Positions 8,334-17,070 of a stretch of DNA of 37,284 bases are shown one piece after another. The stretch covers positions 1-37,284 of the forward strand of contig JAHJTX010000053.1 of NCBI GenBank assembly GCA_018829545.1, in the 5' to 3' direction. The DNA comes from Bacteroidota bacterium. Its GTDB lineage: Bacteria > Bacteroidota > Ignavibacteria > Ignavibacteriales > Melioribacteraceae. Under the pieces are notes generated by a model. That model worked only from the letters and a program-made list of their open reading frames with translations, made no database searches and had not been told where the DNA came from. How positions within the stretch are numbered: position 1 is the stretch's first letter; the number at the start of each line of letters is the position of its first letter. The position numbers and the translations under genes are program-made.

Positions 8334-8741
8334 TTACCAAAGAATTAAAACAACTGTAAACACCACAGTATTTGCAAGTTGATATCCGGTATTCAGAAAT
8401 AGCAATTTATTTGAAATGCCTTCGTAAAGACCGTTTACAAGAAATGGAGCAAATGTTAATCCAAGCCATACCGCCAATCCAATACGCAAGCCTTCCATAA
8501 TGGACTCAGCGCCCGCTAAAGAAAAAACATAGGCTAACGCTAGAGCCATTATCATTTGTCCGAGAACAGAGAGCGAATAAGTTTTCGCCGGATTAAATTC
8601 TTTCTTTAGCTCTTCTTCGGTTTTGCCAACTTCTTTCATCCAAGCTTTACCGAAAATTGGGCCGTACCATAAAAATCCCACAACCATTGAAAGAATACCG
8701 CAAACCAGCACAGCTAAGTAATTTATTTCGATGCTATGCAT
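8334..8741 (-). CDS. DUF1761 family membrane protein
   Basis: A 135-aa inner-membrane protein with four hydrophobic helices (about 8-26, 57-75, 83-100 and 115-134). The DUF1761 hallmark is the N-terminal VGFLWYGPIFGKAWMKEVGKT, a helix followed by W-Y-x-P-x-F-G-K-x-W. The family has no established function. ATG 8741 is preceded by AAAGGAG at good spacing. The gene is followed by a strong terminator and preceded by 47 bases after the isoaspartyl peptidase stop, in the same direction. Confidence 0.9.
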   Translation of the reverse strand: MHSIEINYLAVLVCGILSMVVGFLWYGPIFGKAWMKEVGKTEEELKKEFNPAKTYSLSVLGQMIMALALAYVFSLAGAESIMEGLRIGLAVWLGLTFAPFLVNGLYEGISNKLLFLNTGYQLANTVVFTVVLILW

Positions 8742-8788
8742 ATGATCTCCTTTTGTTCGTTTTATAATTCCTCTTATCGAGGCAGTCT

Positions 8789-9829
8789 TTAATCTTTGTA
8801 TAAAGCAGTATTGGGAATACCTTTATCTGTAATAAAACCGCGGAACATTCCGTCCGTATTAAAAATCATTGTTATATTTCCAAGTCTATCTATTCCGATT
8901 ACACCGCCTTTACCATTTTGTTTTTCTAGTTTATCCATAACAACTAAACTTGCCGCTTTGTTAATGGATAAATTTTTGTATTCCATCAACGCAGAGATAT
9001 CGTGCGTAACAACGTTTCGTATAAAAAACTCTCCATGTCCAGTTGCGGAAAGCGCGCAAGTTTTGTTATTTGCATAAGTACCCGCTCCAATGATCGGAAC
9101 GTCGCCCACTCTTCCGAACCGCTTATTTGCCATTCCTCCTGTTGATGTGCCTGCTGCGAGATTCCCGAATTTATCTAATGCCGCACATCCAACCGTCCCG
9201 AATTTATTATTCCCGCTATCAATAATCAAATTTGATTCGGATTTTTTCTTCCTTTCTTCAGCGTGGATTTTATTTATTTCTTTTAATTTGTCTTCCGTAA
9301 TAAAATATTCATTGCTCACTTTTTCCATTCCATTTTGAAGGGCAAAAACTTCCGCGCCTTCTCCTATCATCATTACGTGAGGAGAGTTTTCCATTATTTT
9401 TCGCGCTAGTGAGATCGGGCTTTTGATATGTTTAATTCCTGCAACTGCGCCGGCGCTAAGATTTTTTCCGCTCATAATTGCGGCATCAAGTTCTACTGTT
9501 TTTTCTGAGGTTAATACCGCGCCAATTCCCGCATTAAATAACGGCGATTCCTCCAAAACTTGAATTGTCTTTTCAACAGCATCTAAAGCCGTTCCGTTAT
9601 TCTTTAATATCTCATAACCAATAAGAAGAGCTTCTTTTAATTTTTCTTTATAAGCCCGCTCTTCCATTTCGGAATATCTTCCTGGATAAATGTATCCAGC
9701 GCCGCCATGAATCACCAAACCGAATTCAGTTACCTTTTCGCTTGCGAAATTAGTTTCTTCAATATCTTTTACGCATGAGTTGAAGACAATCATGAATGCT
9801 GCCATCAAAAAAACTTTGAATATTTTCAT
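8789..9829 (-). CDS. isoaspartyl peptidase/type 2 (plant-type) L-asparaginase, lipoprotein
   Basis: An Ntn-hydrolase that autocleaves and hydrolyses isoaspartyl dipeptides and/or asparagine. The 346-aa precursor starts with a lipoprotein signal peptide (MKIFKVFLMAAFMIVFNSC, lipid-modified Cys19), so it is exported and probably membrane-anchored. The self-cleavage site with nucleophile Thr212 is in NKFGTVGCAALD. Substrate-binding TSTGGMANKRFGRVGD and GAGTYANN follow, and HGGAG is near residue 41, as in the family. Most bacterial homologues are cytosolic or periplasmic, so lipidation here is notable but not unusual in Bacteroidota-like organisms. It lies 34 bases after the KefB-type antiporter in the same direction. 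Confidence 0.93.
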   Translation of the reverse strand: MKIFKVFLMAAFMIVFNSCVKDIEETNFASEKVTEFGLVIHGGAGYIYPGRYSEMEERAYKEKLKEALLIGYEILKNNGTALDAVEKTIQVLEESPLFNAGIGAVLTSEKTVELDAAIMSGKNLSAGAVAGIKHIKSPISLARKIMENSPHVMMIGEGAEVFALQNGMEKVSNEYFITEDKLKEINKIHAEERKKKSESNLIIDSGNNKFGTVGCAALDKFGNLAAGTSTGGMANKRFGRVGDVPIIGAGTYANNKTCALSATGHGEFFIRNVVTHDISALMEYKNLSINKAASLVVMDKLEKQNGKGGVIGIDRLGNITMIFNTDGMFRGFITDKGIPNTALYKD

Positions 9830-9863
9830 ATTAGCTCCATCTGTTTACAATTATAGCCTTTCG

Positions 9864-11837
9864 TTAATCTCTTCTATTAAGCATTTGAACCGTATCGTCT
9901 ACTTGTTGGTGGGTCCCGGTAATAACAATTGTATCTCCCGTTTTAAGAATTTCATCTCCGGAAGGATTGGCGATGGGTTTTTTGTCTCGCACAATTGCTA
10001 TTACGGTTGCGCCCGTTTCTGCGCGAATATTTATTTCCCGTAGTGATTTTCCTTTCCAAGTATTTTCATCTGTCACATAAAAAGTTTCGGTTAAATTTTG
10101 TGCAAGTATTTCGTCCAGATGAATTAATTCTTCCACGTTAAAATCGTTACGCAGCATTTTATATGATTCTGCTCTAATCAAGTTTATCTGCTTCATAATT
10201 ATATTAAGCGGTATGTGATATTTAATTAGAACCGTTCTGAATATTTGAAGAGAGGTTTCGAACTCTTCCGGAATAATTTCATCCGCTCCAAGTTTCTCCA
10301 ATTTTTCAGTTTCGCTTACAAATCTTGTTCGCACAATTGAAATTATATTTGGATTAATCTCTTTTGCCATTTGAAGCGCGCGCTCCGTTGCTCGCGGATC
10401 TGATATGGCGAATACTATTATCTTTGCTAGTTCTGCACCTGCATGAATTAAAGTTTCGCTTTGCGTCACGTCTCCGTAATGTATGTGTTCGTTGAGATTT
10501 TTATAATATAAAACTGTATCCGGATTTGTATCGATGATAGTGTATCTTATTCCTGTTTCCTTTAAAACTTTTGCAAGATTCCTTCCGTTTAGCCCAAAGC
10601 CGGCGATAATTACGTGACCGGATATTTTCCGAATTTCTGGTTCTGCAAATGGTTCAATATCTTTTTTAGAAAAAAACTTCGCAATATTTTGTCCAATTGG
10701 GTAGGAATATTTAATCAAGAAAGGAGTAAGCGACATTGTAAAAATTGAGGCGCCCAAAAACATATTAAAATAATACTGGCCAATAAGCGCATACGATTTT
10801 CCCGTTTGGGCAAGGATGAATGAAAACTCGCCAATTTGTGAAAGGGTTAATCCAGCGATTATTGCTATCCTCAATGGATATTTTAGAAACATTACAATTA
10901 GCGCAATAATTACAGACTTAAGCAGAATAATCGAAATCGAAATTAAAAGAACTTCTAACGGATACCTCAAAAGAAATTCTGTGTTTAAAAGCATTCCTAT
11001 TGAAACAAAAAAAATACTGTTGAACGCGACTTTTATAGGTGTAATATCGGCAACCACTTGATGACTTAATTTGGATTCAGTTAATATAACTCCCGCAATA
11101 AATGCGCCTATGCTCAAAGATAAGCCGGCGGTTTCAGTTAAGTACGCCGTTCCAAAAAGCAGCAACAGCACGCCCATTATAAATATTTCTTTTATTCTGG
11201 TCTTTGCTAATTCTAACAGGATTTTTGGAACCAGGAATTTCGAGACGGCTATAATCGCGGTAAGTATAATTACGGCGGTTCCAATTTTTTCAACAATATT
11301 CAGCAAGTTTAGAGTATTGCCTTCTGCCAGCAGAGGAATAAAAATGAACAACGGAACAATTGAGATGTCCTGAAAAATTAAAATATTGACGGACAATTTC
11401 CCCTGCGGTGTATCAAGCAAATCATCGTCGGATAATATTTTAAGAACAATCACTGTGCTTGATAATGCTATGAGCACTCCGTAAAAAATTGCTTGCTTAA
11501 TTGGAATTTGAAAAAGTGAAAGACATAATGCGGAAAGTAAAATTGTAGAGATTAATTGCATTCCCCCAGAAATGAGCAGGAGCCTTTTCATCTTGATTAA
11601 TTTTTCAAGAGAAAATTCAAGACCGATAGTAAACATTAAAAGCACAACACCTATCTCGGCAATCACTTCTATTTCTTCGGGTTTGGCAATTAGCCCGAGA
11701 CCAAATGGACCAATGAGCACACCCGTAACCAGCAAACCAACAACACTGGAGATTTTTATTTTTTTAAATAGAAAAATGATTGGGAGTGATACGGCAAGTA
11801 TTATTACTATTTCTTTTATTATTTCGTATTTATCCAT
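9864..11837 (-). CDS. KefB/CPA2-type cation:proton antiporter with RCK (TrkA-N/TrkA-C) domains
   Basis: A 657-aa inner-membrane K+ or Na+/H+ antiporter. Residues 1-385 hold about 12 TM segments of the Na+/H+ exchanger fold, with GLVVT/GVLIGPFGLG at the start and ALSSTVIVLKIL and GAFIAGVILTES in the core. A TrkA-N Rossmann domain begins near 410 (GHVIIAGFGLNGRNLAKVL), with DTNPD and HYGDVTQSETL for nucleotide binding. A TrkA-C domain occupies roughly 570-655 (GKSLREINIRAETGATVIAI). This architecture matches KefB/KefC/YbaL, and regulation by a bound nucleotide is expected from the family. It starts at ATG 11837 and is followed closely by the isoaspartyl peptidase gene. Confidence 0.95.
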   Translation of the reverse strand: MDKYEIIKEIVIILAVSLPIIFLFKKIKISSVVGLLVTGVLIGPFGLGLIAKPEEIEVIAEIGVVLLMFTIGLEFSLEKLIKMKRLLLISGGMQLISTILLSALCLSLFQIPIKQAIFYGVLIALSSTVIVLKILSDDDLLDTPQGKLSVNILIFQDISIVPLFIFIPLLAEGNTLNLLNIVEKIGTAVIILTAIIAVSKFLVPKILLELAKTRIKEIFIMGVLLLLFGTAYLTETAGLSLSIGAFIAGVILTESKLSHQVVADITPIKVAFNSIFFVSIGMLLNTEFLLRYPLEVLLISISIILLKSVIIALIVMFLKYPLRIAIIAGLTLSQIGEFSFILAQTGKSYALIGQYYFNMFLGASIFTMSLTPFLIKYSYPIGQNIAKFFSKKDIEPFAEPEIRKISGHVIIAGFGLNGRNLAKVLKETGIRYTIIDTNPDTVLYYKNLNEHIHYGDVTQSETLIHAGAELAKIIVFAISDPRATERALQMAKEINPNIISIVRTRFVSETEKLEKLGADEIIPEEFETSLQIFRTVLIKYHIPLNIIMKQINLIRAESYKMLRNDFNVEELIHLDEILAQNLTETFYVTDENTWKGKSLREINIRAETGATVIAIVRDKKPIANPSGDEILKTGDTIVITGTHQQVDDTVQMLNRRD

Positions 11838-11952
11838 GCGTTAAAGTATTTTATCTTTTGCTTAGTTGCAACAACGTTAATATTTATTCAACCGCATTTG
11901 ACAGCATTCTAAATCTAATCGAATAAGAAAGCTTCTCAACTAGTTGATTTTT

Positions 11953-12810
11953 TTAATATTTGAACGGGATATCATAGCTCAAATCATTGATAGTATATTT
12001 CGAAAATAAAAAATCTCTCCCCGGAAGATTCCATGTAGCTTCGGCTGAGGTTGGAATTTTAAGTCCATCAAATTCTTTATAATCTGAAAAAACAATTGTG
12101 AAGTGACTTCGTTGAAATCCTTGTTTAGTAATTCGGTATTTATCTTCGGAAGTAATCTTTAAAATATTCCCGTCCTCATCAAAGTGAAAATCTGCGCCAA
12201 TCCTTATGTTCTTATCCCAAAAAGTTCCTCTTGCAATTAATGGCGCTACTTGTATCCACTTTACATTTACGCTAGGCAGAAGAGCAGAGGGAAAAAACAC
12301 AGCATCAGAAAAATATTTGAATAGTCCCGAATTATTCATCTCTACACCGTCTGCATCCTCGGTTGTTATACTAGATAAAAATTTGACGAGTTTTTCTCCT
12401 TTGGTTTCTACATAACTTTCGATTGTTTTTTCCGAAAGAAGTGAAGAGGCAATTTCAGATGAAGTTAAAACATACCCCGGCTTATTAATAGAGTAATATT
12501 GCTCTGACGTAAATTTTCTCCAGGCAGAATTTTCCTGAAACTTAAATTCCGTAGTTTGTTTGAGTCTAACAAACTGCGGTTTAACCGCTCCTTCGGTAAT
12601 CGTGTTCTTATAATATCGCTGAAGTAAAAATGGCAGGTCCTCAATTTCGTTGTAGCTGAATATTTTTTTTTCTGTTTTAATAGTTGCCCGCAGACTGTTT
12701 ATTTTTTCGTTGATGTATGATTCTGTGAAGAAGTACCCGATTATCACAACAAGAAAAAAGATTGATATCAGTGATCCAATAAGCGTTAGAAGAATTTTTT
12801 TTATTGTCAT
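11953..12810 (-). CDS. DUF6544 family protein, membrane-anchored
   Basis: A 285-aa protein with one N-terminal membrane helix (about 5-28, MTIKKILLTLIGSL..) and a soluble domain. The family pattern is recognisable: LPFLLQRYYKNTI near 62, VRLKQTTEFKFQENSAWRKFTSEQYY, then the C-terminal FDGLKIPTSAEATWNLPGRDF and a final FSKYTINDLSYD. The function of the family is unknown. The start ATG 12810 gives the signal-anchor. It is divergent from mnmE across about 240 bases that should contain both promoters; I see no confident promoter there. Confidence 0.8.
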   Translation of the reverse strand: MTIKKILLTLIGSLISIFFLVVIIGYFFTESYINEKINSLRATIKTEKKIFSYNEIEDLPFLLQRYYKNTITEGAVKPQFVRLKQTTEFKFQENSAWRKFTSEQYYSINKPGYVLTSSEIASSLLSEKTIESYVETKGEKLVKFLSSITTEDADGVEMNNSGLFKYFSDAVFFPSALLPSVNVKWIQVAPLIARGTFWDKNIRIGADFHFDEDGNILKITSEDKYRITKQGFQRSHFTIVFSDYKEFDGLKIPTSAEATWNLPGRDFLFSKYTINDLSYDIPFKY

Positions 12811-13053
12811 TTTATTCGATTGTTATTAATTACCCAAAGCAAAATAAAAAAAAATTTGAACAACTTGTTAATAATTTTTTTAATGCGCTTCAATTAGTGA
12901 TTGTTTAATATTTAAAGATGTCCGTGGTAATGTCGTTGCTAAATCACCCTCGTAACTGCTTTTAACACAGTAACTTACGTCAACATCTAATTGTATTTGG
13001 ATACATTTGTAAGTAAATTTACACTCATTTTATTAATTTTTGTTATTTACGCT

Positions 13054-14412
13054 GTGTTTACGTCAAACGAAGATACAATTGTCGCCCTCGCAACTCCTCC
13101 AGGTGAGGGAGCCGTTTCTCTAATAAGAATAAGCGGGGGACGAAGTTTTGAAATAATTGATAAAGTTTTTATCGGGGGGAAAAAAATTTCGGATTGCGCC
13201 CCTGGTACATTTCACTATGGAAAAATATTTAATGTTGCGGGTGAAATTCTGGACGATGTGATCGTGCTTAAGTTCAAATCTCCAAACTCGTATACCGGCG
13301 AGGATTCAATTGAGATAAGCACTCACGGCAGCCAATTTATTGCGAAAAAAATAATTGAAGAAATCTTATTGAATGATGCCCGGATTGCCGAACCAGGTGA
13401 ATTTACGAAAAGAGCATTTCTGAATAATAAATTAGACTTGGCCCAAGCCGAAGCTGTTGCGGATATTATTTCTTCGAGAACGGATGCTTCGCTTCGTGGC
13501 GCTAGAAATCAACTTGATGGACTTCTTTCAAAACAGGTCGAGACTTTCAGAGAGATGTTAATAACCGTTTCTTCTATGATCGAGCTGGAATTAGATTTTG
13601 CTGAAGAGGATTTAACATTTATGCCTCTTTCTGATGTGGATGTGAAATTGAAATCAATTGTCGAAGAAATTGACAAACTACTCGCAACGTATTCATTTGG
13701 AAGAGTAATTAGAGATGGTGTTAATGTTGCGATTGTAGGAAAGCCGAATGTCGGGAAATCATCGCTCTTGAATTATATTCTTAAGGAATCGCGCGCAATT
13801 GTTAGCGAAATACCTGGCACAACTAGAGATGTTATCCGGGAAGAAGTTTCTATTGATGGACTACTGTTCAGATTGTTTGATACTGCAGGAATTAGGCTGA
13901 CTGAAGATTCTATTGAAATAGAAGGTGTTCTTAGAAGCAGGGAAGCGGTTAAGAATGCAGATATAATCCTTATGGTTAATGATCTTCTCGAAGGTTTTTC
14001 CCAAGAACTTTATAATGAAATTATTGACCTCAATGGAGGCGAAAGAGTTTTAGTTATCGCGAACAAAAGTGATCTTTCTATTGAACAAATGAATAATGCC
14101 GATGCCGCCATCTCTGCAAAAACGGGGGAGGGAATAGGTTATCTTTTCGCTTTAATAAAAGACAAGGCATTGGGACAGGCAAATTTCAGCGAGAATACCG
14201 CAGTGGTCTCAAATATACGTCATTATAATGCACTAAAGAAGGCAAAGAATTGTTTGTTGGATGCAAGAAAGTCTATTGGCAGTAACATAAGCGGTGAGTT
14301 TATTTCTGTTGATATCAGAAATGCAGAGCTGGCATTAGGCGAAATCATTGGAAAAGTTACGACTGATGATATTTTAAACAATATTTTTTCGAAATTTTGT
14401 ATTGGTAAATAA
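13054..14412 (+). CDS. mnmE: tRNA uridine-5-carboxymethylaminomethyl(34) synthesis GTPase MnmE
   Basis: Together with MnmG it makes the cmnm5 modification at wobble U34 of certain tRNAs, using tetrahydrofolate and GTP. The N-terminal THF-binding domain starts with NEDTIVALATPPGEGAVSLIRISGG. The G domain has GKPNVGKS (229-236), TTRDV, DTAG and NKSD, and the protein ends in the catalytic CIGK. I chose GTG 13054 because the family begins just before NEDTIVALATPP, giving 452 aa (typical). An in-frame TTG at 12991 would add 21 mostly hydrophobic residues not found in the family. Neither start has a clear Shine-Dalgarno. It is followed by two parS-like sites and mnmG. Confidence 0.96.
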   Translation: MFTSNEDTIVALATPPGEGAVSLIRISGGRSFEIIDKVFIGGKKISDCAPGTFHYGKIFNVAGEILDDVIVLKFKSPNSYTGEDSIEISTHGSQFIAKKIIEEILLNDARIAEPGEFTKRAFLNNKLDLAQAEAVADIISSRTDASLRGARNQLDGLLSKQVETFREMLITVSSMIELELDFAEEDLTFMPLSDVDVKLKSIVEEIDKLLATYSFGRVIRDGVNVAIVGKPNVGKSSLLNYILKESRAIVSEIPGTTRDVIREEVSIDGLLFRLFDTAGIRLTEDSIEIEGVLRSREAVKNADIILMVNDLLEGFSQELYNEIIDLNGGERVLVIANKSDLSIEQMNNADAAISAKTGEGIGYLFALIKDKALGQANFSENTAVVSNIRHYNALKKAKNCLLDARKSIGSNISGEFISVDIRNAELALGEIIGKVTTDDILNNIFSKFCIGK

Positions 14413-14414
14413 AT

Positions 14415-14430
14415 CGTTCCACGTGAAATA
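14415..14430. promoter_or_regulatory. parS-like centromere site (weaker)
   Basis: CGTTCCACGTGAAATA compared with the bacterial consensus TGTTNCACGTGAAACA: mismatches only at positions 1 and 15. It starts 3 bases after the mnmE stop codon. The paired better site is 56 bases away. Confidence 0.7.
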
Positions 14431-14470
14431 AATCGAAGCAATTTCTTTGTATCTGATTTCGTTTAATTGA

Positions 14471-14486
14471 TGTTTCACGTGAAACC
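14471..14486. promoter_or_regulatory. parS centromere site (ParB binding)
   Basis: TGTTTCACGTGAAACC matches the parS consensus TGTTNCACGTGAAACA at all but the last base and contains a perfect 14-bp palindrome (14472-14485). It lies just upstream of the mnmG ribosome-binding site, a common place for parS in origin-proximal mnmEG-rsmG-parAB regions. Confidence 0.88.
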
Positions 14487-14497
14487 GAAAGGAAGTT

Positions 14498-16375
14498 ATG
14501 AATTGTTTTGATGTAATTGTCGTTGGGGGCGGTCATGCGGGAATAGAAGCCTCGTCAGCAGCGGCAAAGATGGGCTGTTCCGTGGGATTGGTGACGCTGG
14601 ATAAAAGCGCTATTGGAAGAATGTCCTGCAACCCCGCAATTGGCGGAAGCGCAAAAGGGCACTTAGTACACGAAATTGACGCTCTGGGCGGAGTTATGGG
14701 CTTGATTGCGGATAGAACCGGCATTCAGTTCCGTATACTGAATAAATCAAAAGGTCCCGCTGTATGGGCGGGGAGATGCCAATCGGATAGAAGGCTTTAT
14801 TTGGATGAGGCAGAAAGAGTTATTTCATCAATTGGAAACATCAAAGTTGTTGAAGATTCTGTGAATGAGGCGGTGGCTGAAAACAATAAAATAGTCGGCA
14901 TTGTTACTGGTTCCGGAAAGCAAATAATGTGCAAAGCGCTTATTGTCTGCGCGGGAACATTTCTAAATGGATTAATGCACACCGGTTTGAGTTCAGTGGA
15001 AGGAGGGCGTTTTGAAGAAAAGCCTTCTATTGGTTTAACTGATTCGTTGATAAAATTAGGTTTTGTTTCAGGCAGATTCAAAACTGGAACTCCTCCGCGA
15101 TTAGCAAAAAGCTCTATTGACTTTTCCTTGCTAGAGGAACAGCCTGGAGATGAATTCCCTGAACCGTTCTCATTGAGGACAGATAAATCTCAATTTCCTT
15201 TTCTTCAGCAGGTTAGCTGCCATTTAACTCACACAAATTCAACTGCTCATAAAATATTGGAAACAGGCTTCTCTCGTTCACCTCTTTTTACAGGACTAAT
15301 TAACGGCGTGGGACCCAGGTATTGTCCTTCGATTGAAGATAAAATAGTTAGATTTACGGATAAAATATCCCACCAATTATTCCTTGAACCGGAAGGACTC
15401 GATGACGATTTAATCTATCTCAACGGATTTTCAACTTCACTTCCCGCTGATATTCAACTCGAAGCAATTCATAAAATTAAGGGACTTGAAAATTCCGAAA
15501 TGATACGTCCTGGATATGCTGTGGAATATGATTATTTCCCTCCATATCAAGTTGACTTAACACTGGAGACAAAATTAGTTGAAGGTCTGTATTTTTCCGG
15601 GCAGGTTAATGGAACTTCCGGCTATGAAGAAGCTGCCGGGCAGGGAATTCTTGCGGGAATTAATGCTGCGCTAAAAATACAAAAGCGAAAAGAATTTACT
15701 CTAAAAAGAAGCGAGGCTTACATCGGCGTTCTCATTGATGATCTGGTTGGAAAATCTACAAACGAGCCTTATAGAATGTTCACATCGCGCGCAGAACATA
15801 GACTTATTCTACGTCAGGATAATGCTGATAGAAGATTGCTGAAATACGGATACGAATTTGGGTTAATTAATAAGTCACAATTTGAAGAACTGCGAGAAAG
15901 AGAGATTTTAATTAATCTGAGCAAAGAACTGCTGACCGAGACTAGGGTTAGGCCGGATGCTATCAATAATTACCTTGAAAGTATTGGAACCTCTGTAATA
16001 GATAATTCTGAAACACTTGAAAAAATTACTCGCCGTCCCGAGATAAACTTGGGGAAACTTCTTAACGAGGTTGATCTTAAAGGAAACGGCACTATTCAAA
16101 AACTAAAGCAGAACAATAAGGCATTAGAACAAGTTGAAATAGAATTTAAATATGAAGGATATATTCAGCGTCAATATGATATGATAGAGAAAGTTGAAAA
16201 ACTTGAAAAAATGAACATCCCTTTAAATTTCAACTTCCTTAATCTGAAACAGATTTCTGCCGAGGGAAGAGAGAAACTTGCAAAAATTAAACCTCGCTCT
16301 ATTGGGCAGGCTTCACGCATCTCTGGTGTTTCCCCTTCAGATATTTCTATTTTATTAGTATATTTGAAAAACTAA
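14498..16375 (+). CDS. mnmG: tRNA uridine-5-carboxymethylaminomethyl(34) synthesis enzyme MnmG
   Basis: FAD-dependent partner of MnmE in U34 modification. The FAD-binding motif is VIVVGGGHAGIEAS (glycines 10-12 and 15). Conserved SCNPAIGGSAKGHLVHEIDA, KTGTPPRL, YCPSIEDKIVRF and GYEEAAGQG follow, and the C-terminal tRNA-binding helical domain contains IGQASRISGVSPSDIS. At 625 aa it is full length. ATG 14498 is preceded by AAAGGAAG. It follows mnmE with the parS pair between them, and rsmG starts 14 bases after its stop; mnmE, mnmG, rsmG and murQ probably form one operon. Confidence 0.97.
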   Translation: MNCFDVIVVGGGHAGIEASSAAAKMGCSVGLVTLDKSAIGRMSCNPAIGGSAKGHLVHEIDALGGVMGLIADRTGIQFRILNKSKGPAVWAGRCQSDRRLYLDEAERVISSIGNIKVVEDSVNEAVAENNKIVGIVTGSGKQIMCKALIVCAGTFLNGLMHTGLSSVEGGRFEEKPSIGLTDSLIKLGFVSGRFKTGTPPRLAKSSIDFSLLEEQPGDEFPEPFSLRTDKSQFPFLQQVSCHLTHTNSTAHKILETGFSRSPLFTGLINGVGPRYCPSIEDKIVRFTDKISHQLFLEPEGLDDDLIYLNGFSTSLPADIQLEAIHKIKGLENSEMIRPGYAVEYDYFPPYQVDLTLETKLVEGLYFSGQVNGTSGYEEAAGQGILAGINAALKIQKRKEFTLKRSEAYIGVLIDDLVGKSTNEPYRMFTSRAEHRLILRQDNADRRLLKYGYEFGLINKSQFEELREREILINLSKELLTETRVRPDAINNYLESIGTSVIDNSETLEKITRRPEINLGKLLNEVDLKGNGTIQKLKQNNKALEQVEIEFKYEGYIQRQYDMIEKVEKLEKMNIPLNFNFLNLKQISAEGREKLAKIKPRSIGQASRISGVSPSDISILLVYLKN

Positions 16376-16389
16376 TTTTTGGGGCTTTG

Positions 16390-17070
16390 GTGAATACTCA
16401 AGAAAAATTTTTAAGAGAACTCAAGAATTTATTTTGGGAAAACAGTTTAAATCCGGACATTTATCAATTAGAAAGATTAGCGCGTTACGCTAATCTGCTC
16501 GTTGAAAAGAACGAGTCAATCAATCTAATTTCACGTAAAGACGCTAAAAATGTGATCGAGAACCACATTTTTGCTTCTGCATTTCTCTCTGAATTTTTGC
16601 CGGACAAAGTGAGCAACTTCGTTGATATTGGTACCGGTGGTGGGCTTCCCGGAATTCCTCTCGCAATATTAAATCCGCTATTGCACGGCGTACTTGTTGA
16701 TTCAACTAATAAAAAAATTGACGCTGTTAAAGGTTTCTTAGAAGACTTAAAATTAAGTAATGTTACTGCAGAAAGTTTTCGCGTGGAAAGCAATGAGTTT
16801 ATTGAAAAGTACGCTGATTCTTTCGACTTTGTAATTAGCCGGGCTTCTGTTCCATTAATAATTCTATTAAGATACGCAATCCCTTTAATTAAGGAAAAAG
16901 CTTATGTGCTTTCTGTAAAGGGCGGAGAGCTTGATAAGGAATTTAGAACTGCTGAGTTGAAGTATAAAGCTTACATCAAAAAGTCGACGGTATTTGAGCT
17001 TGCGTATAAGCCAACTAACGCTAAGAACGAAAAGGGCAAAAGGCTCATTATGCTGGAACTTAGTAAATGA
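16390..17070 (+). CDS. rsmG: 16S rRNA (guanine(527)-N7)-methyltransferase RsmG
   Basis: Methylates N7 of G527 in the 530 loop of 16S rRNA using SAM. SAM motif I is FVDIGTGGGLPGIPLAI; typical upstream LVEKNESINLISRKDAKNVIENHI and downstream FDFVISRASVPL are present. I prefer GTG 16390 (GGGG lies about 5 bases upstream); the adjacent in-frame TTG 16387 would add one residue. The gene overlaps murQ by 4 bases (ATGA), so the two are translationally coupled. In many genomes rsmG is followed by parA-parB, but here murQ takes that place. Confidence 0.95.
   Translation: MNTQEKFLRELKNLFWENSLNPDIYQLERLARYANLLVEKNESINLISRKDAKNVIENHIFASAFLSEFLPDKVSNFVDIGTGGGLPGIPLAILNPLLHGVLVDSTNKKIDAVKGFLEDLKLSNVTAESFRVESNEFIEKYADSFDFVISRASVPLIILLRYAIPLIKEKAYVLSVKGGELDKEFRTAELKYKAYIKKSTVFELAYKPTNAKNEKGKRLIMLELSK

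Noticed and set aside
11936-11947. TCAACTAGTTGA followed by a T-run as a terminator
   Set aside because: The palindrome has no room for a loop (stem of about 4 bp), and the T-run is on the wrong strand for the DUF6544 gene that ends there.
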